DNA from: Archilochus colubris
Lineage: Eukaryota; Chordata; Aves; Apodiformes; Trochilidae
Direction of reading: 5' to 3'
Assembly: GCA_023079485.1 (NCBI GenBank)
Contig: CM041108.1
Span: forward strand, 1,364,001 to 1,428,000
DNA length: 64,000 bases
Made by a program: the position numbers and the translations under genes. Under the pieces are notes generated by a model that made no database searches, had not been told where the DNA came from, and saw only the letters and a list, made by a program, of their open reading frames with translations. Of this stretch, positions 19,305 through 29,517 are shown one piece after another (position 1 is the first letter of the stretch; each line of letters opens with the position of its first letter).

Positions 19305-22300
19305 TCAAATCCCAAAACTGGGTTGGAGCAGCAACTCCCTGTCTCCAGAGGTGTGCAGGAGGAAAGGGGGTGCAGGCAGCCCCCCGGGGTTGTAGAGGAC
19401 ACAGGCCTGGTAGTCACAGGGCCACTCAGCCCAGGCGTAGCGCAAGCCCAACACCAGCCTCCCGCAGCCAGCCACGGACAATGTCACCTGGTGGGACTGC
19501 ACTGTCACCACTGGGGCTGGCACCCACTCACAGGGGGATGCCTGGCGGGAGCAGCAAACCTGGGAGTGAAAAATTAACCCTGCTGTGTCAGGGTGGGGCT
19601 TCCCTCACCCTGCCCTGGGGGGGGCTGCTGGTGGCTTCTCCCCCTCCTCACCTCGAAGGCCGGCATGTCCCTGCTGCGCCAAACCAGCTCCTGGGTGTAG
19701 GTGATGTTCAGCAGAGCCCTGGTCACCTCTAGGAGGGCACGGGTGGGATAAGGACCCTGGAAAACCAGGTTCTTCTCCCCATAGGCCACGGCCCTGGCAC
19801 CCAAGTGGAGGCGGTGGGCCACGTTCTGCTTGTCCCGTGGGTGGATGCTGTGGGAGAGGTTTTTCCAACCCACCCGGAAAGCGTTTTGGGTTGGAAATGA
19901 CCTTTAGGATCAAGGAGGAGGGAGAAAGGGGAGGGGGTCGGTGTCCCACAGGTGGTGTCCCCTCCTTGCCTGCCGTAGGGTGAACGTTCGTCACCCAGGT
20001 CCATGGCCACCGCCATGAAGGTGTTGGGCATCCTGGTGTTGGGGACCACCCCCAGGTCAGCTGTTTGGTGCCAGCGGAGCCGGGGGAAGGTGTCCTGGGG
20101 GCTCTGCCGGCGGTAGCTGGAGAGCTTTGAGGTGGGAAGGGGAGAACACAGCTGAGGGAATGGACTGGGGGGCATCCTGAATGCAAGGAGGTGAGGGTGG
20201 GGGTCCTGGCCCCCCCAAACCTTCTTCCTCACCTGCACGAAGCCGAAGGGGAGGAGCGGGTGGGTCTGCCCGGCGGATCCGGCGTGGAAAGCGCGGCGCC
20301 AGTCGGCAATGAGGGCGGGGAAGGTGCAGTTGTAGAGGTCGGTGTTCAGGAGGGTGTTTTCCTCCCCTGGCTCCAAAAGTGAGAGCCTGGTGGGATAAGG
20401 AGGAGTGGGAGAGAGGGGAAAAATGGGGGGGGGAGAGGGGACTCACCCTGGTACCAGGCGACCCCCTGCAGCGTCAGGTTGAGCAGAGGGTGGATCATGG
20501 CGTTCCAGAGCACCGAAGGGGCATGAGGGCCCGAGGGGCTGGAAAATAAAACTGTGCTTGAAGGGGGGCAAAACATGGGGACAGGCATGAAACTGGGGCT
20601 TTGGGGTCCTCCTGACACCCCCCCCCTTGCTCCCTACTCCAGAGTGTTTGGGGATGGAGAGGATGAGGCTGCCCTCCCCAAATCATCATGCCCCGGGCCA
20701 GGAGGAGGAGCACTCCCCTCACCTCCCCATCTCCTCCAGCAGCCCACAGGCCCTCAGTGCCCTGGGGGAGGACCAGGCTTCGATGGGGGTGCCCCCCCAG
20801 GCTGCCTCCACCAGCCCCACAGGGTAGCCCAGGGTCTCGTAGAGACGCTGCCCCAGCAGCCAGCAAATGGCTGAGAAGTAGGTGAAATTCCCATGGCCCA
20901 GGATTTCTGTGCAAGAAACAGCTGCAAAAACAGGAGAGGAAAAACAAAACAAAACAAAAAGGGGCAAAAAGCCATTTTGGGGGGGGTGTTTGTAGGTGGG
21001 TTTTTCTGACCAGCTGTTGGGATGGACCAGGGCAAGTCAATTCCTTCCAGGTCCTCCAGTTCGTGGTCGGAGCGCGTGGGAGCCACGGCAAAGAGTCGGA
21101 CATAGGGGTACTGAGAGGCTGCAGCGAGCTCCTGGCTGGCATTGGTGATCTAAGGAAGGGTTGGGAGCACACCAGGATCATCCTGGAATGATCCCAGCAG
21201 GTCCAGGGTCACCCTGTGGATGCTCACCTGCAGAACTGTCATTGCCATGTTGCTCTGCCCACTGCAAAGCCACACATCCCCAAAGTAGACGTCCTGCAGT
21301 GTCACGTTCTCTGTGCCCTGTCTGGCTGTCAACTCGTATGGACCACCTGGCTCCATAGGGTCCAGTAGGGTTGTCCACGTCCCAGAAGGTCCTGGAAGAA
21401 GAAGATCATTCCTGATCCTGGTGAAGATCTTGAGATCTTCACCAAAAGATGGCCAACAACAAGTGGGGATGGACAGGCAAGGAGGGAAAGCTTCCCCACC
21501 ACAAAGGGGGGCTGGGGGAAATAAGATTTGGGAAGGTCTCCAGCACCACCAGAGGCTGCAGGAGTTTAAGGGTTAAGAAAAAAAAAAAAAGAACGAAAAA
21601 TCTGGGAGCCAAAATGTGTGTCAGAGTAGAAGCTTGCTGGGAGGAACCAGGATTACAGGAGCAGCTTGGGGTGTGTGTGACACTGTGATGGCTCTGGCTA
21701 ATTTTAGAGGTGCCAATTCGAGGTGTAAAGATATTCTGCTGGAGCTTAGCGTGGATTTTTCTGGCCCTGGTTGAGGCTGGATCCTGCAGATCTCCCAGGA
21801 GCAATGAATTGCTGCTTTCCTGCAAGACACCTCCAGGCTCTCCAGAGTAGTTTCACCCCCTAGCAGGAGACAATCAGCCCCTTGAAATGTCCTTCAGAGC
21901 TTGGAGATCTCCAGCAGGATCTTCCATTAGGGAAACCATCCCTGGAGAGGATTTTGACGAGAGGAGATAAATCCACTCCCCTGGGCAGCCTCAGCACTGG
22001 GCTCCAGCATTGGTGGGGTGGGGACACCTGAGTCCCCTCCAGAAGGTCCCAGGAGTGAAGCAGCTGGAGATGGCACCATTAGTGTCACCTCTGCAAGACC
22101 AGGGTGTGGAGGAGAACCAACCCCCAAGTCAAGGGTGTAGGGGCCAGGACCAACCTTTCACCTCTGCTGTCTTCTTCATGACAACGAGGCCACCGTCTCC
22201 AGACAGAGCCACTGTCACCGTGGTCCCCAAGTCCCCGTAGCCCCACACCAGGGCCCCCACAGGCTCCTTCTGCAGCACCATGTGGTGGCCATAGTAGGAT

Positions 22301-23822
22301 GCAAAGCCCAGCATTGCCCCTGTGAGCAAGAGAAAAAAACATCTCCAAGAGGCAAAACCAAAAAGCAACGAGGGAAAAAAACCAAACAACCCTGAAGACA
22401 ATCTGGATTATTTGAGATCCTGCTCTCACTCATCAATTACTTCAGTCCTGGTCAGCTTCTGGGTGGTTAAAGGAAGAAGCAGGACTTGAAGTCCCCAAAT
22501 CTCTCAAAGGGAGAAGTCACCTCCCAAGGTGTAGGTGCTTGCATTTGGATGCAGATTTTGGTCAAAATTCTTCTAGTACCAGGATGGGAGCGTATCAACC
22601 AGCTAATAAACATGCTCTGGCCTATTTTTTCTTGCAAAACAAAAAAAAGTTTGGGAAGTAGTGAGGTGGGCATGTGGCAGAGGTCTCAGTCCCCCAAAGT
22701 CCCTGTTTTTTTGGGGGGCTTAATGAAGGTTTAATTTTAAACAATGTACTCAGCAACTCTTAAACCAGCCTCAAGGCCAGTCCCACCATTTCATGCCATG
22801 AGGCTCTGGGGAAGGATGAGTTACATAAAAAAAAAAAAAAATAAAAGGAAAAAAAATTTAAAAAAGGAATTGGAGGACGGAAAAAAAAAAAAGAAAGAGG
22901 AAAAAATAAATAATAAAGCTCGAGAGGCTGGGAAGGGGCTATAAAAAGCAGAGCCCATGAGATGCTGGCGAGGAGCCACGTGCAACTCCCACCTTACGTA
23001 AAGCCACGTGCCCTGGGTGAGGAAATGGGGCTGGGGGGTTGAAAGAGGTGTCCAAATGAGGCTGAGGGTGTCCTGGGTGTTAAAATGGGGTAATGGGGTT
23101 AGGAGGTGGGGAAAGGGTGTTGAAATGGGGTTGGGAGGTGACAAAGTGGAGCTAGGAGGGTGCCAAGGGCATCAACATGAGGCGTGGGGGGTGCCAAGGG
23201 TGTCAAAGTGGAGCTGGGGAGGCGTTGAAAGGGTATAAAAAGGGGCTGGGGAGGAGAAAAAGTATCAAATTGGGGCTGGGGTAGGAAGAGAGGGTGTCAG
23301 AATGGAGCTGGGAAGTGCCAAGGGTGTCAAAAAGGGGCTGGGGGGGTACGGGTGTCAAAATGGGGCTGGGGGGTACGGGTGTCAAAATGGGGCTGGGCCG
23401 AATAAAAGGGTAGCAAAAAGGGGGGAGGGTGTCAAAATGGGTCTGGGGGGGACGGTTCTATGGGTAAAAAAAGTGGGACTGGAGGGGGAAAGAGCCTTAA
23501 AATGGGGCCGGGGGGTGCAAAGGGTAAAAAAGTGGGGCTGGGGGCGGAGGGAAAAGGTCCTGGGAATGGGGCTGGGGGTGCCAGGGGTGTCAAAACAAGG
23601 CCGGGGGGAGGGACTGGAATTGGGTCTGGGGGGTTCCAAAGGGTACCACAATCTGCCCCGGGGGGTGCCAAGTGTCCCGCAGTGGGTCCGGGGGAGCTCC
23701 CCAAGAGGGACCCCGTGTGAGGGGGGGTTTGTTACTGCTTCCCCCCCTCCTCCTCCTCCGTTCCCCTCCAGCCCTTTACCTGCCGGGGCCAGCAGCGCCA
23801 GCAGCAGCGCCCAGGCCGCCAT
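19305..23822 (-). CDS. SIAE: SIAE, sialate O-acetylesterase
   Basis: Ten coding exons join in phase: 23780-23822, 22155-22319, 21228-21391, 21011-21149, 20723-20921, 20447-20538, 20233-20366, 19970-20124, 19652-19847 and 19305-19559, giving 513 codons (human 523). The enzyme removes O-acetyl groups from the 9-position of sialic acids, in lysosomes or after secretion, and in mammals it restrains B-cell signalling. The leader MAAWALLLALLAPAG is a signal peptide. The SGNH-hydrolase nucleophile is S113 in FGDVWLCSGQSNM, and the catalytic histidine is H366 in SIHPRDK. Other blocks are GGTPIEAWSS, LWNAMIHPL, WYQGE and RWHQTAD. Intron 8 has a GC donor (AG-GCAAGG), and exon 2 ends at a weak GTTGGT donor. 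The gene diverges from SPA17, as in mammals. Confidence 0.95.
19870..19915 (-). repeat. Possible short CR1 remnant inside SIAE intron 8
   Basis: GATCCTAAAGGTCATTTCCAACCC (minus strand) resembles the conserved 3' tail of avian CR1 LINEs. It occupies part of a 122-base intron. It is too short for certainty. Confidence 0.3.
23010..23705. repeat. Minisatellite in SIAE intron 1
   Basis: Diverged units of about 25-35 bp with the core GTGTCAAAATGGGGCTGGGG repeat more than 20 times between the signal-peptide exon and exon 2. On the coding (minus) strand each unit reads CCCCAGCCCCATTTTGACAC. Confidence 0.9.
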
Positions 23823-24313
23823 CCTGGGGGTGACAGCGGGGTGGTGACATTCTGGGGGTGACATCCTTGGGGGGGGGGTGACATCCTGGGGGGGTGGCAC
23901 CGCCCCTCAGGCTCCGCCCCCTGCGCGTGGGTGTGTGTGTATGTGTGTCGGTTGCTAAGCGACCACGGCTTCACCACAGGCGCCGGCACGGCCCAGCCGG
24001 GTGTGAGAGGGTTTGGGGGGGAGGCCGAGGTTGGGGCTGGGGGCGTCGGGCGGGGAAAAGGGGGTGAGGAGGGGTTTGCGGGGGGGGAACAGAGGGAGGG
24101 GGGTCGGGAGGGATCGCTCACACGCTGCCCCCCCCATCGCCACAGCGTGAGGCGGTGCTGCGCATGCGCACGTGACGGGCGCGCCCCCCAGCGGCGGCAC
24201 AGCCACCTCCCGCCCTCATCCCCCCGAGTCCGCGGGTTCGAGTCCCGGGCTGGCCGCGTGGGTTCCGCGGGGGTGGTGTGAGTGGGGGATGAACCCCGGG
24301 TGTGCCGCTGCAG
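23823..24313. promoter_or_regulatory. Divergent SIAE / SPA17 CpG promoter
   Basis: The 510 bases between the SIAE start (minus) and the SPA17 start (plus) are CG-rich. They contain an RFX X-box-like element, GTTGCTAAGCGAC, at 23951-23963, suitable for a flagellar or ciliary gene such as SPA17, and a GCATGCGCAC NRF1-like site near 24163-24172. Confidence 0.6.
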
Positions 24314-24333
24314 GGGGTCCCGAGGAGCACAAC

Positions 24334-25630
24334 ATGGCCACCTCCTTCTGCAGCAGAAGTCTGAGGCTGCCTGAGGGCTTCCAGGACCTGCTGGAAGGGC
24401 TGGCGCTGGAGGTGTTGCGAGCCCAGCCCAGTGACGTGGTGGCCTTTGCAGCTCAGCACTACCAGGCCCTACTGGAGAGGAGGGAGGGTGAGTGACCCTG
24501 GTGCCCATCACCCGTGGCGTCGGGTCTTCCCCATGTACCCGTCACTGAGGGCATCAGGCCTGCCCCCAGAGCCCATCACTCATGGTGTCAGGTCTTTCCT
24601 GTGTGCTCATCACACTCATCATGTCCATCACCCTGGTGTCAGGCCCTTCCCCAACACCCCGGGTGCCAGGCCTGTCCCAGTGCCCATCACCGTGGCGTCA
24701 GGCTCGTGTGCCCATCGCTGCTCCTGCCCTCTGTACCCATCACCCGTGGCACTGTGTTTGCTCCCTGCTCCCATTCCACTCCTCCTTTCTCAGGAGAGAA
24801 GCAGGAGAAGGAGAAGGCAGACAAGGAGCGGGATGAGTTGAAGGAGGCTGCTGAGCAGGACAAGGAGCCAGGAGACAGCACCACATCTCTGGGTGCAGTA
24901 AGTGACCCCAAAATGAGCTTATCTGAACCCAAACCCAAGGTGACCACCCACACCAACACCACGGTTCCTCCCCCAAAATCCCCACTGGGCTGCATGAGGA
25001 GGAGATCCCTCTGGAAAGGGGGACACCTCCTTGGAGAGCCAACCCCAAATTCCCCTTTTGACTCCAAAACGAGGTGCCACAACTCCAAAAAATGAAGAAA
25101 AAACCCCTCCCTGCGGCACTTTTTTAAATGAGAATCCTTAATGAGGTCCCCGCCCTCATTAGCCACATTCCCAGGAGGTTCCTCCAGCTGGGCTCAGCTC
25201 CAGGTGATATTTTCAGGCTCTGGATTTAAGCACCGGGATCCCAGGAGGACAACAGGAATATAACACTGTCCCCTCGTGAAGGAGGGATGTGACATTGCTC
25301 CTCTTTTTCCCCCCTTAAATTCCAAGGCTCTGGCATTCTGAGGTGTTTTTATCCCCTTCCATCCCATCCCAACCTCTCGAATTCTTATTTTCCAATCCGA
25401 AAGAAGTCAGGAGTGATGGGCTTGGTGGCAAATCCTGCTCTTTATTTTTTTTGGTCCCTGGGTTCCCTCCTCTCATCCTGTTTTTTTCCTGACTCTCCTA
25501 GGGAAAACAAGAAGGATGGATGGATGAGAAAAAGAATGATGCCAACCAGGATCCTACCTCTCCAGCATGCACTGCTCCCCTCTCAGCATCAAATGTCCCT
25601 TTTTATTTTTATTTTTATTTCTTTTTTTAA
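24334..25630 (+). CDS. SPA17: SPA17, sperm surface / flagellar protein with RIIa docking domain
   Basis: Exons 24334-24487 and 24794-24897 are in phase. A third exon at 25502-25630 is proposed, giving 128 codons (human 151). Residues 9-50 form the RIIa dimerisation/docking domain that binds A-kinase anchoring proteins: RLPEGFQDLLEGLALEVLR, then QPSDVVAFAAQHYQALLERRE. The second exon is a charged coiled-coil stretch (KQEKEKADKERDELKE). The mammalian protein ends with an IQ calmodulin-binding motif. I find no such exon here. The proposed last exon ends in a low-complexity Phe/Tyr tail read from T-rich DNA, so its coding status is doubtful. Reading through the perfect GTAAGT donor at 24898 would instead end at 25095. 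In mammals SPA17 is found in the sperm fibrous sheath and motile cilia. Confidence 0.75.
24498..24765. repeat. About 30-bp degenerate repeat in SPA17 intron 1
   Basis: CCATCACCCGTGGCGTCAGG-type units recur about eight times in the intron between the first two coding exons. Confidence 0.75.
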
Positions 25631-26329
25631 TTAAGAAGTTTTTTTAACACCTCAGGGCCACCATCTCAAGCCATGACTGGGGGTTGCTCCTTCCAACCCA
25701 GCCCCTTTTCCAAAATCCTGATTGCTTTGTTGGGATTTTGGAAAAAAAAAACAACTGTTTTGTTTTGTTTTGGTTTTTTTCCCCACAAAACATTCCATGT
25801 TTCATCCCTGGAACTGGGTTTGTTGGGTTTTTTTGGTTGTTTTTTTGTTTTTTTTTTTCTGGGATGAAGGGAAAAAAACCCACCAAGCCTGGAATGGGCT
25901 CAAAACCCTCCGTTAATGATTAGAAATGTTCTGGCATTTCAGTTCCCTCCTCCGCAGCCACATCCTGCGGGAGACGCCGGCGCTCGGCGCCTCTGCCAGG
26001 ACTGGGGGGCTGTGGCCAGAGAGAATTTTTAGGGATGGGGGTGCTGGGGTGGATTTGGTGGGTATTTTTATTAGTCCTGGGTGATCATCCTGGGATTTTG
26101 AGGCTGGTTTTGATGGATGCTTCATTCCCAAACTCTCTTTCTGTTTGGTGCTCCCCAAAACTTCCCATCTCCCTGTGCTGGGGTGGGGATCCAACGGGTC
26201 TGGAGATCCTAAAAAAAGAAAAAATGTAAAAAGGATGGTTTTCCCAGCTCAAAATCCTGCTGAAGTGGATGAGGTTTTGGGTGGAAGTTGGAGTGGGGTT
26301 TTGTGGGATATAGCAAGGGGTGGGCTGCA

Positions 26330-26720
26330 GCCTCCTTGTGCCTGGGGTGGGAATGGGGACAGGGATGGGGACCAGGATAGAGAAAGGGACAGGACAAGGA
26401 TGGGGATGGGAATGGGAATGGGAATGGGAATGGGAATGGGAATGGGATGGTGCAGAGGACAAGGAAAAGTAGGGGGACAAGAACAGGGACAGAGATGGTG
26501 ACAGGGATAAGGATGGGGATGGTGGGGGACAGGGACAGGGGTGGGGACAAAGGTGATGGGGACGTGGGGAATGAGGATGGGGACAGGGAAGGGGATGCCG
26601 AGGGGGATGAGATGTGGATGGGGACAGGGATAAGGATGATGATGGGGACAGTGACAGAGCTGGGGATGGTGACAGGGCTCGTGGCACCAGTGCCAGGGGT
26701 GGTGATGTCCATGGGACAGG
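26330..26720. repeat. Hexamer-based GGGATG/GGGAAT/GGGACA minisatellite
   Basis: Successive units of six bases beginning GGG (GGGATG, GGGAAT, GGGACA) form a purine-rich array of nearly 400 bases, including seven consecutive GGGAAT copies near 26407-26445. Confidence 0.9.
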
Positions 26721-26902
26721 GATGCTGAGGGTGACAGTGACGATGGGACAGAGGGACACCAGACCCCCAGCAGACCACAGTGACCAGACCAGCCAAGGGG
26801 GGTGGGTGGGGGGTGTGTGATGCCCATCTCGAGGGGGGGGCACGCAGCATTTGGGGGTGATTGGAGCCGGCAGCAGCGCTGAGCCCACCGGCGACTTGTG
26901 CA

Positions 26903-26915
26903 GTTGCTAAGCAAC
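26903..26915. promoter_or_regulatory. RFX X-box-like palindrome
   Basis: GTTGCTAAGCAAC is a near-perfect inverted repeat that fits the RFX X-box. It lies 970 bases upstream of NRGN. No function can be assigned from sequence alone. Confidence 0.45.
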
Positions 26916-27224
26916 CCCAAACCCGGAGCAGAGGCTGCAAAGCGCTGGGAGGGATGAGGCTGCACCCCCAAAAGCCACCCTGGGGGGCCCCCCTCCTGCC
27001 CGGGGCCTCACCTCTTGGTCCCAGGGTGGGAAAGGGGTGCGTGAAGTGCTGGGAAACATGGATTTGTAGGTTTAGTGGGAAACTCCCCAAAACTGGGGGA
27101 GGGGGGCGGGCTGGATGCTCCTGCGGGCAGGGAAGGGACCAGCCCAGACCCCAAGAATGGAGCCCCCCCCTCTTTCCCGTGGACCCCACGTTTGGGTGGG
27201 GGTCAGCAGGACATGCTCAGCCTT

Positions 27225-27325
27225 CCTCACCATCCTCATCTTCCTCCTCATCACCCTCATCCTCACCATCTTCATCCTCCTCTTCATCCTCACCATCCTC
27301 CTCCTCCTCACCATCCTTCAGGAAC
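27225..27325. repeat. CATCCT / CACCATCCTC simple repeat
   Basis: A pyrimidine-rich array of CATCCTC, CACCATC and CCTCCTC units. Read on the minus strand it gives an acidic Glu/Asp frame (see findings). Confidence 0.85.
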
Positions 27326-27882
27326 GAGCCCTAAAATAGGTCGGGAAGGTTTTGGTCCCCGTGGAAACAAACCCAAGGGGGGGACCAGCAACCCTCCTCA
27401 ACCCCTTCCCGCTTCCCCCCCCCCAAAAAAAAATATATCCCAATGCTCCTGGGTTTTGTGGCTTCACCCCCCTCAAAAAAAAAAAGAAAAAAAATTAATC
27501 ATCATTGCAGCAAATTTGGGCATGACCCTGAGCAACGTTCTCTCACAACTCCGTGCGGAGCCCCCGGCTCCTTTAAGCAGCCCAAGAAAATTGGAGGAAG
27601 GTTAAAAAAAAAAAAAGAGAAAGGGAAAAAAAAAAAAAAAGGAAAAAAAAAAAAAAAAAGAAGAAGAAGGAATAAAAAAAAAACCAAAAACCAACCTCCC
27701 AGTTCCACCACCCCCCCAAACCCTCCTTGAAATCCAGGCAGGGCAGGGGCTGATAGGCTGCCCGGCAGGAAAGCGCCTTACGTAGGCAACCGGCTCCGCT
27801 CTCAACTTGCCACCCGCGCCGGGAGAAGCCGCTGGCAAGCGAAGCCCCGAGCCCCTCGCCCATCGCCCACCCGCCCTCCGCC

Positions 27883-29485
27883 ATGGACTGCTGCAATGTA
27901 GGTGTCGTTCCCCCCCCCCCCTTTTTTTTTTGTTGTTTTTATTTTATTTTATTTTTTTGTGCCTGTGTCCCCCCACTTCTCACAATTCAATATTTTGGGT
28001 CTGGGTGTTTCATTATATTTATTTATTTTGGGGTTTGGGGGGGCTGAGGTTGGGGGGTGTGGGTGTATGGGGGGGGGGTTGTAGCCAACCCTGTGTCCCC
28101 CCCCAGCCCCCCAGGGAGTATTTCCCACCCCAACCTCCCCCCTCCCGTTTCAGAACCTGGCCGTGTCCCGCTCGGGACTGTCCCCCCCTGGTCCCCAGAT
28201 CCATCGGGCAGAGAGGGGGGGTCTGCTCCTCCTGCACCCTCCCCGGAATTATTTTCCAGGCGGCATTTTGGGGGGTTATAGGTACAGGGATGAACTGGGG
28301 GGGGGAGCAGGGGGCTGCCCCCCCCCCCTGCACCCAATCCTGAGCACCCCTTGCTGCCCCGCTGCCAGCAGGAAACCACCCCTTTTTTCCCTATTTCTTC
28401 CTTCCCCCCCCTTTTTCCCCATTTATTTCTCCCCCCCCCCCCCCCCTTTTTTTTCCCTTTCTCTCTTTTTTTTCTTCTCCCCCCTTCCTGCCTTTTTTCC
28501 CCTTTTTTTCCCCTTCCCACCCCTCCTGCTCAGGCAGCAGCACAGACAATCCTCCATCTCCCATCCCAGAGGCAAAGTCCACTCTGGACATAGGATTTAT
28601 CCCCCCTGGATATGGGATTCCCCCCCCTACACATAGGATTTCCACTCCTCCCTGCCCCCCCTCTCCCCCTTTATAGGATTTCTTTCCCTGGATATTGATT
28701 CTCCCCTTTGGATATAGGATTTCTTCCCTGGATACAGGGGTTTCATCCCCTCCAGATGGAATTTCTCCTCTGGATTTAGGATACACCCCCCCCCTAAATA
28801 CAGGTTTTCTCCTCTGGATATAGGATTTCTCCTCTGGATATAGGTCACCCTCCTCCCACATATCGACTTTCTGCCCTGGATATAGGTTCCCCACACCCCC
28901 CACCCTCGAGATCTAGGATTTCTCTCCTGCCTATAGATTTGACCCCTTGGATATTGAATTTCTCCCCTGGATATAGGATTTCCTTCACCCTGGATATCAG
29001 ATGTCTCCCCTTGATATAGGTTTGAGCCCCTCATATATAGGATTTCTCCCTGGGATAAATTATTTCCTTCCCCTGGACAGAGGATTTCCACCCTGGCAAT
29101 AGGATTTCTAGCTGTGGCTACAGGATTTCCAGCACTGGCTATAGGATTTTTCCCATGGCTATAGGATTTCTCTACTGGCTATAAGATTTCTCCCCTGGCT
29201 GTAAGATTTCCAGCCCTGGCTATAGGATTCACACCCTTGCTATAGGATTTCTCCCCTGGCTATAGGATTGCTCCCCAGGCTATAGGATTTCCAGCCCTGG
29301 CTGTCTCATTTCCACCCTGGACACATCACTTCACCCTCCGTCCCTCTTTTCCTCCTCTTTCACCCTGGAAAAACACCCAAAGCAACTTTGTGGAGCTGCC
29401 ACAGGCTCCACAGGAGCATCCCACCCCCCACCCCCAATCCCTCCCAAATCCGCAGCTTCAGAATAATCATTCCCCCCCCTAAAAA

Positions 29486-29517
<32 letters not shown>

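Larger units (their letters stand above)
25631..27882. other. SPA17-NRGN intergenic region
   Basis: No supported gene. The region holds T-rich tracts (25720-25860), a GGGATGGGGACA minisatellite (26330-26720), an X-box-like palindrome (26903-26915), a CATCCT repeat (27225-27325) and a 100-base A-rich block (27600-27690) directly before the CG-rich NRGN start. Confidence 0.6.

Noticed and set aside
24225..24250. tRNA-like T-arm (GGTTCGAGTCCCG) in the SPA17 promoter
   Set aside because: It fits an internal B box, but no matching acceptor stem, D arm or anticodon arm can be folded upstream.
26085..27189. Minus-strand frames of 240-326 codons upstream of NRGN
   Set aside because: Rich in Pro and Ser because of the GGGATG hexamer array; no splice sites or domains.
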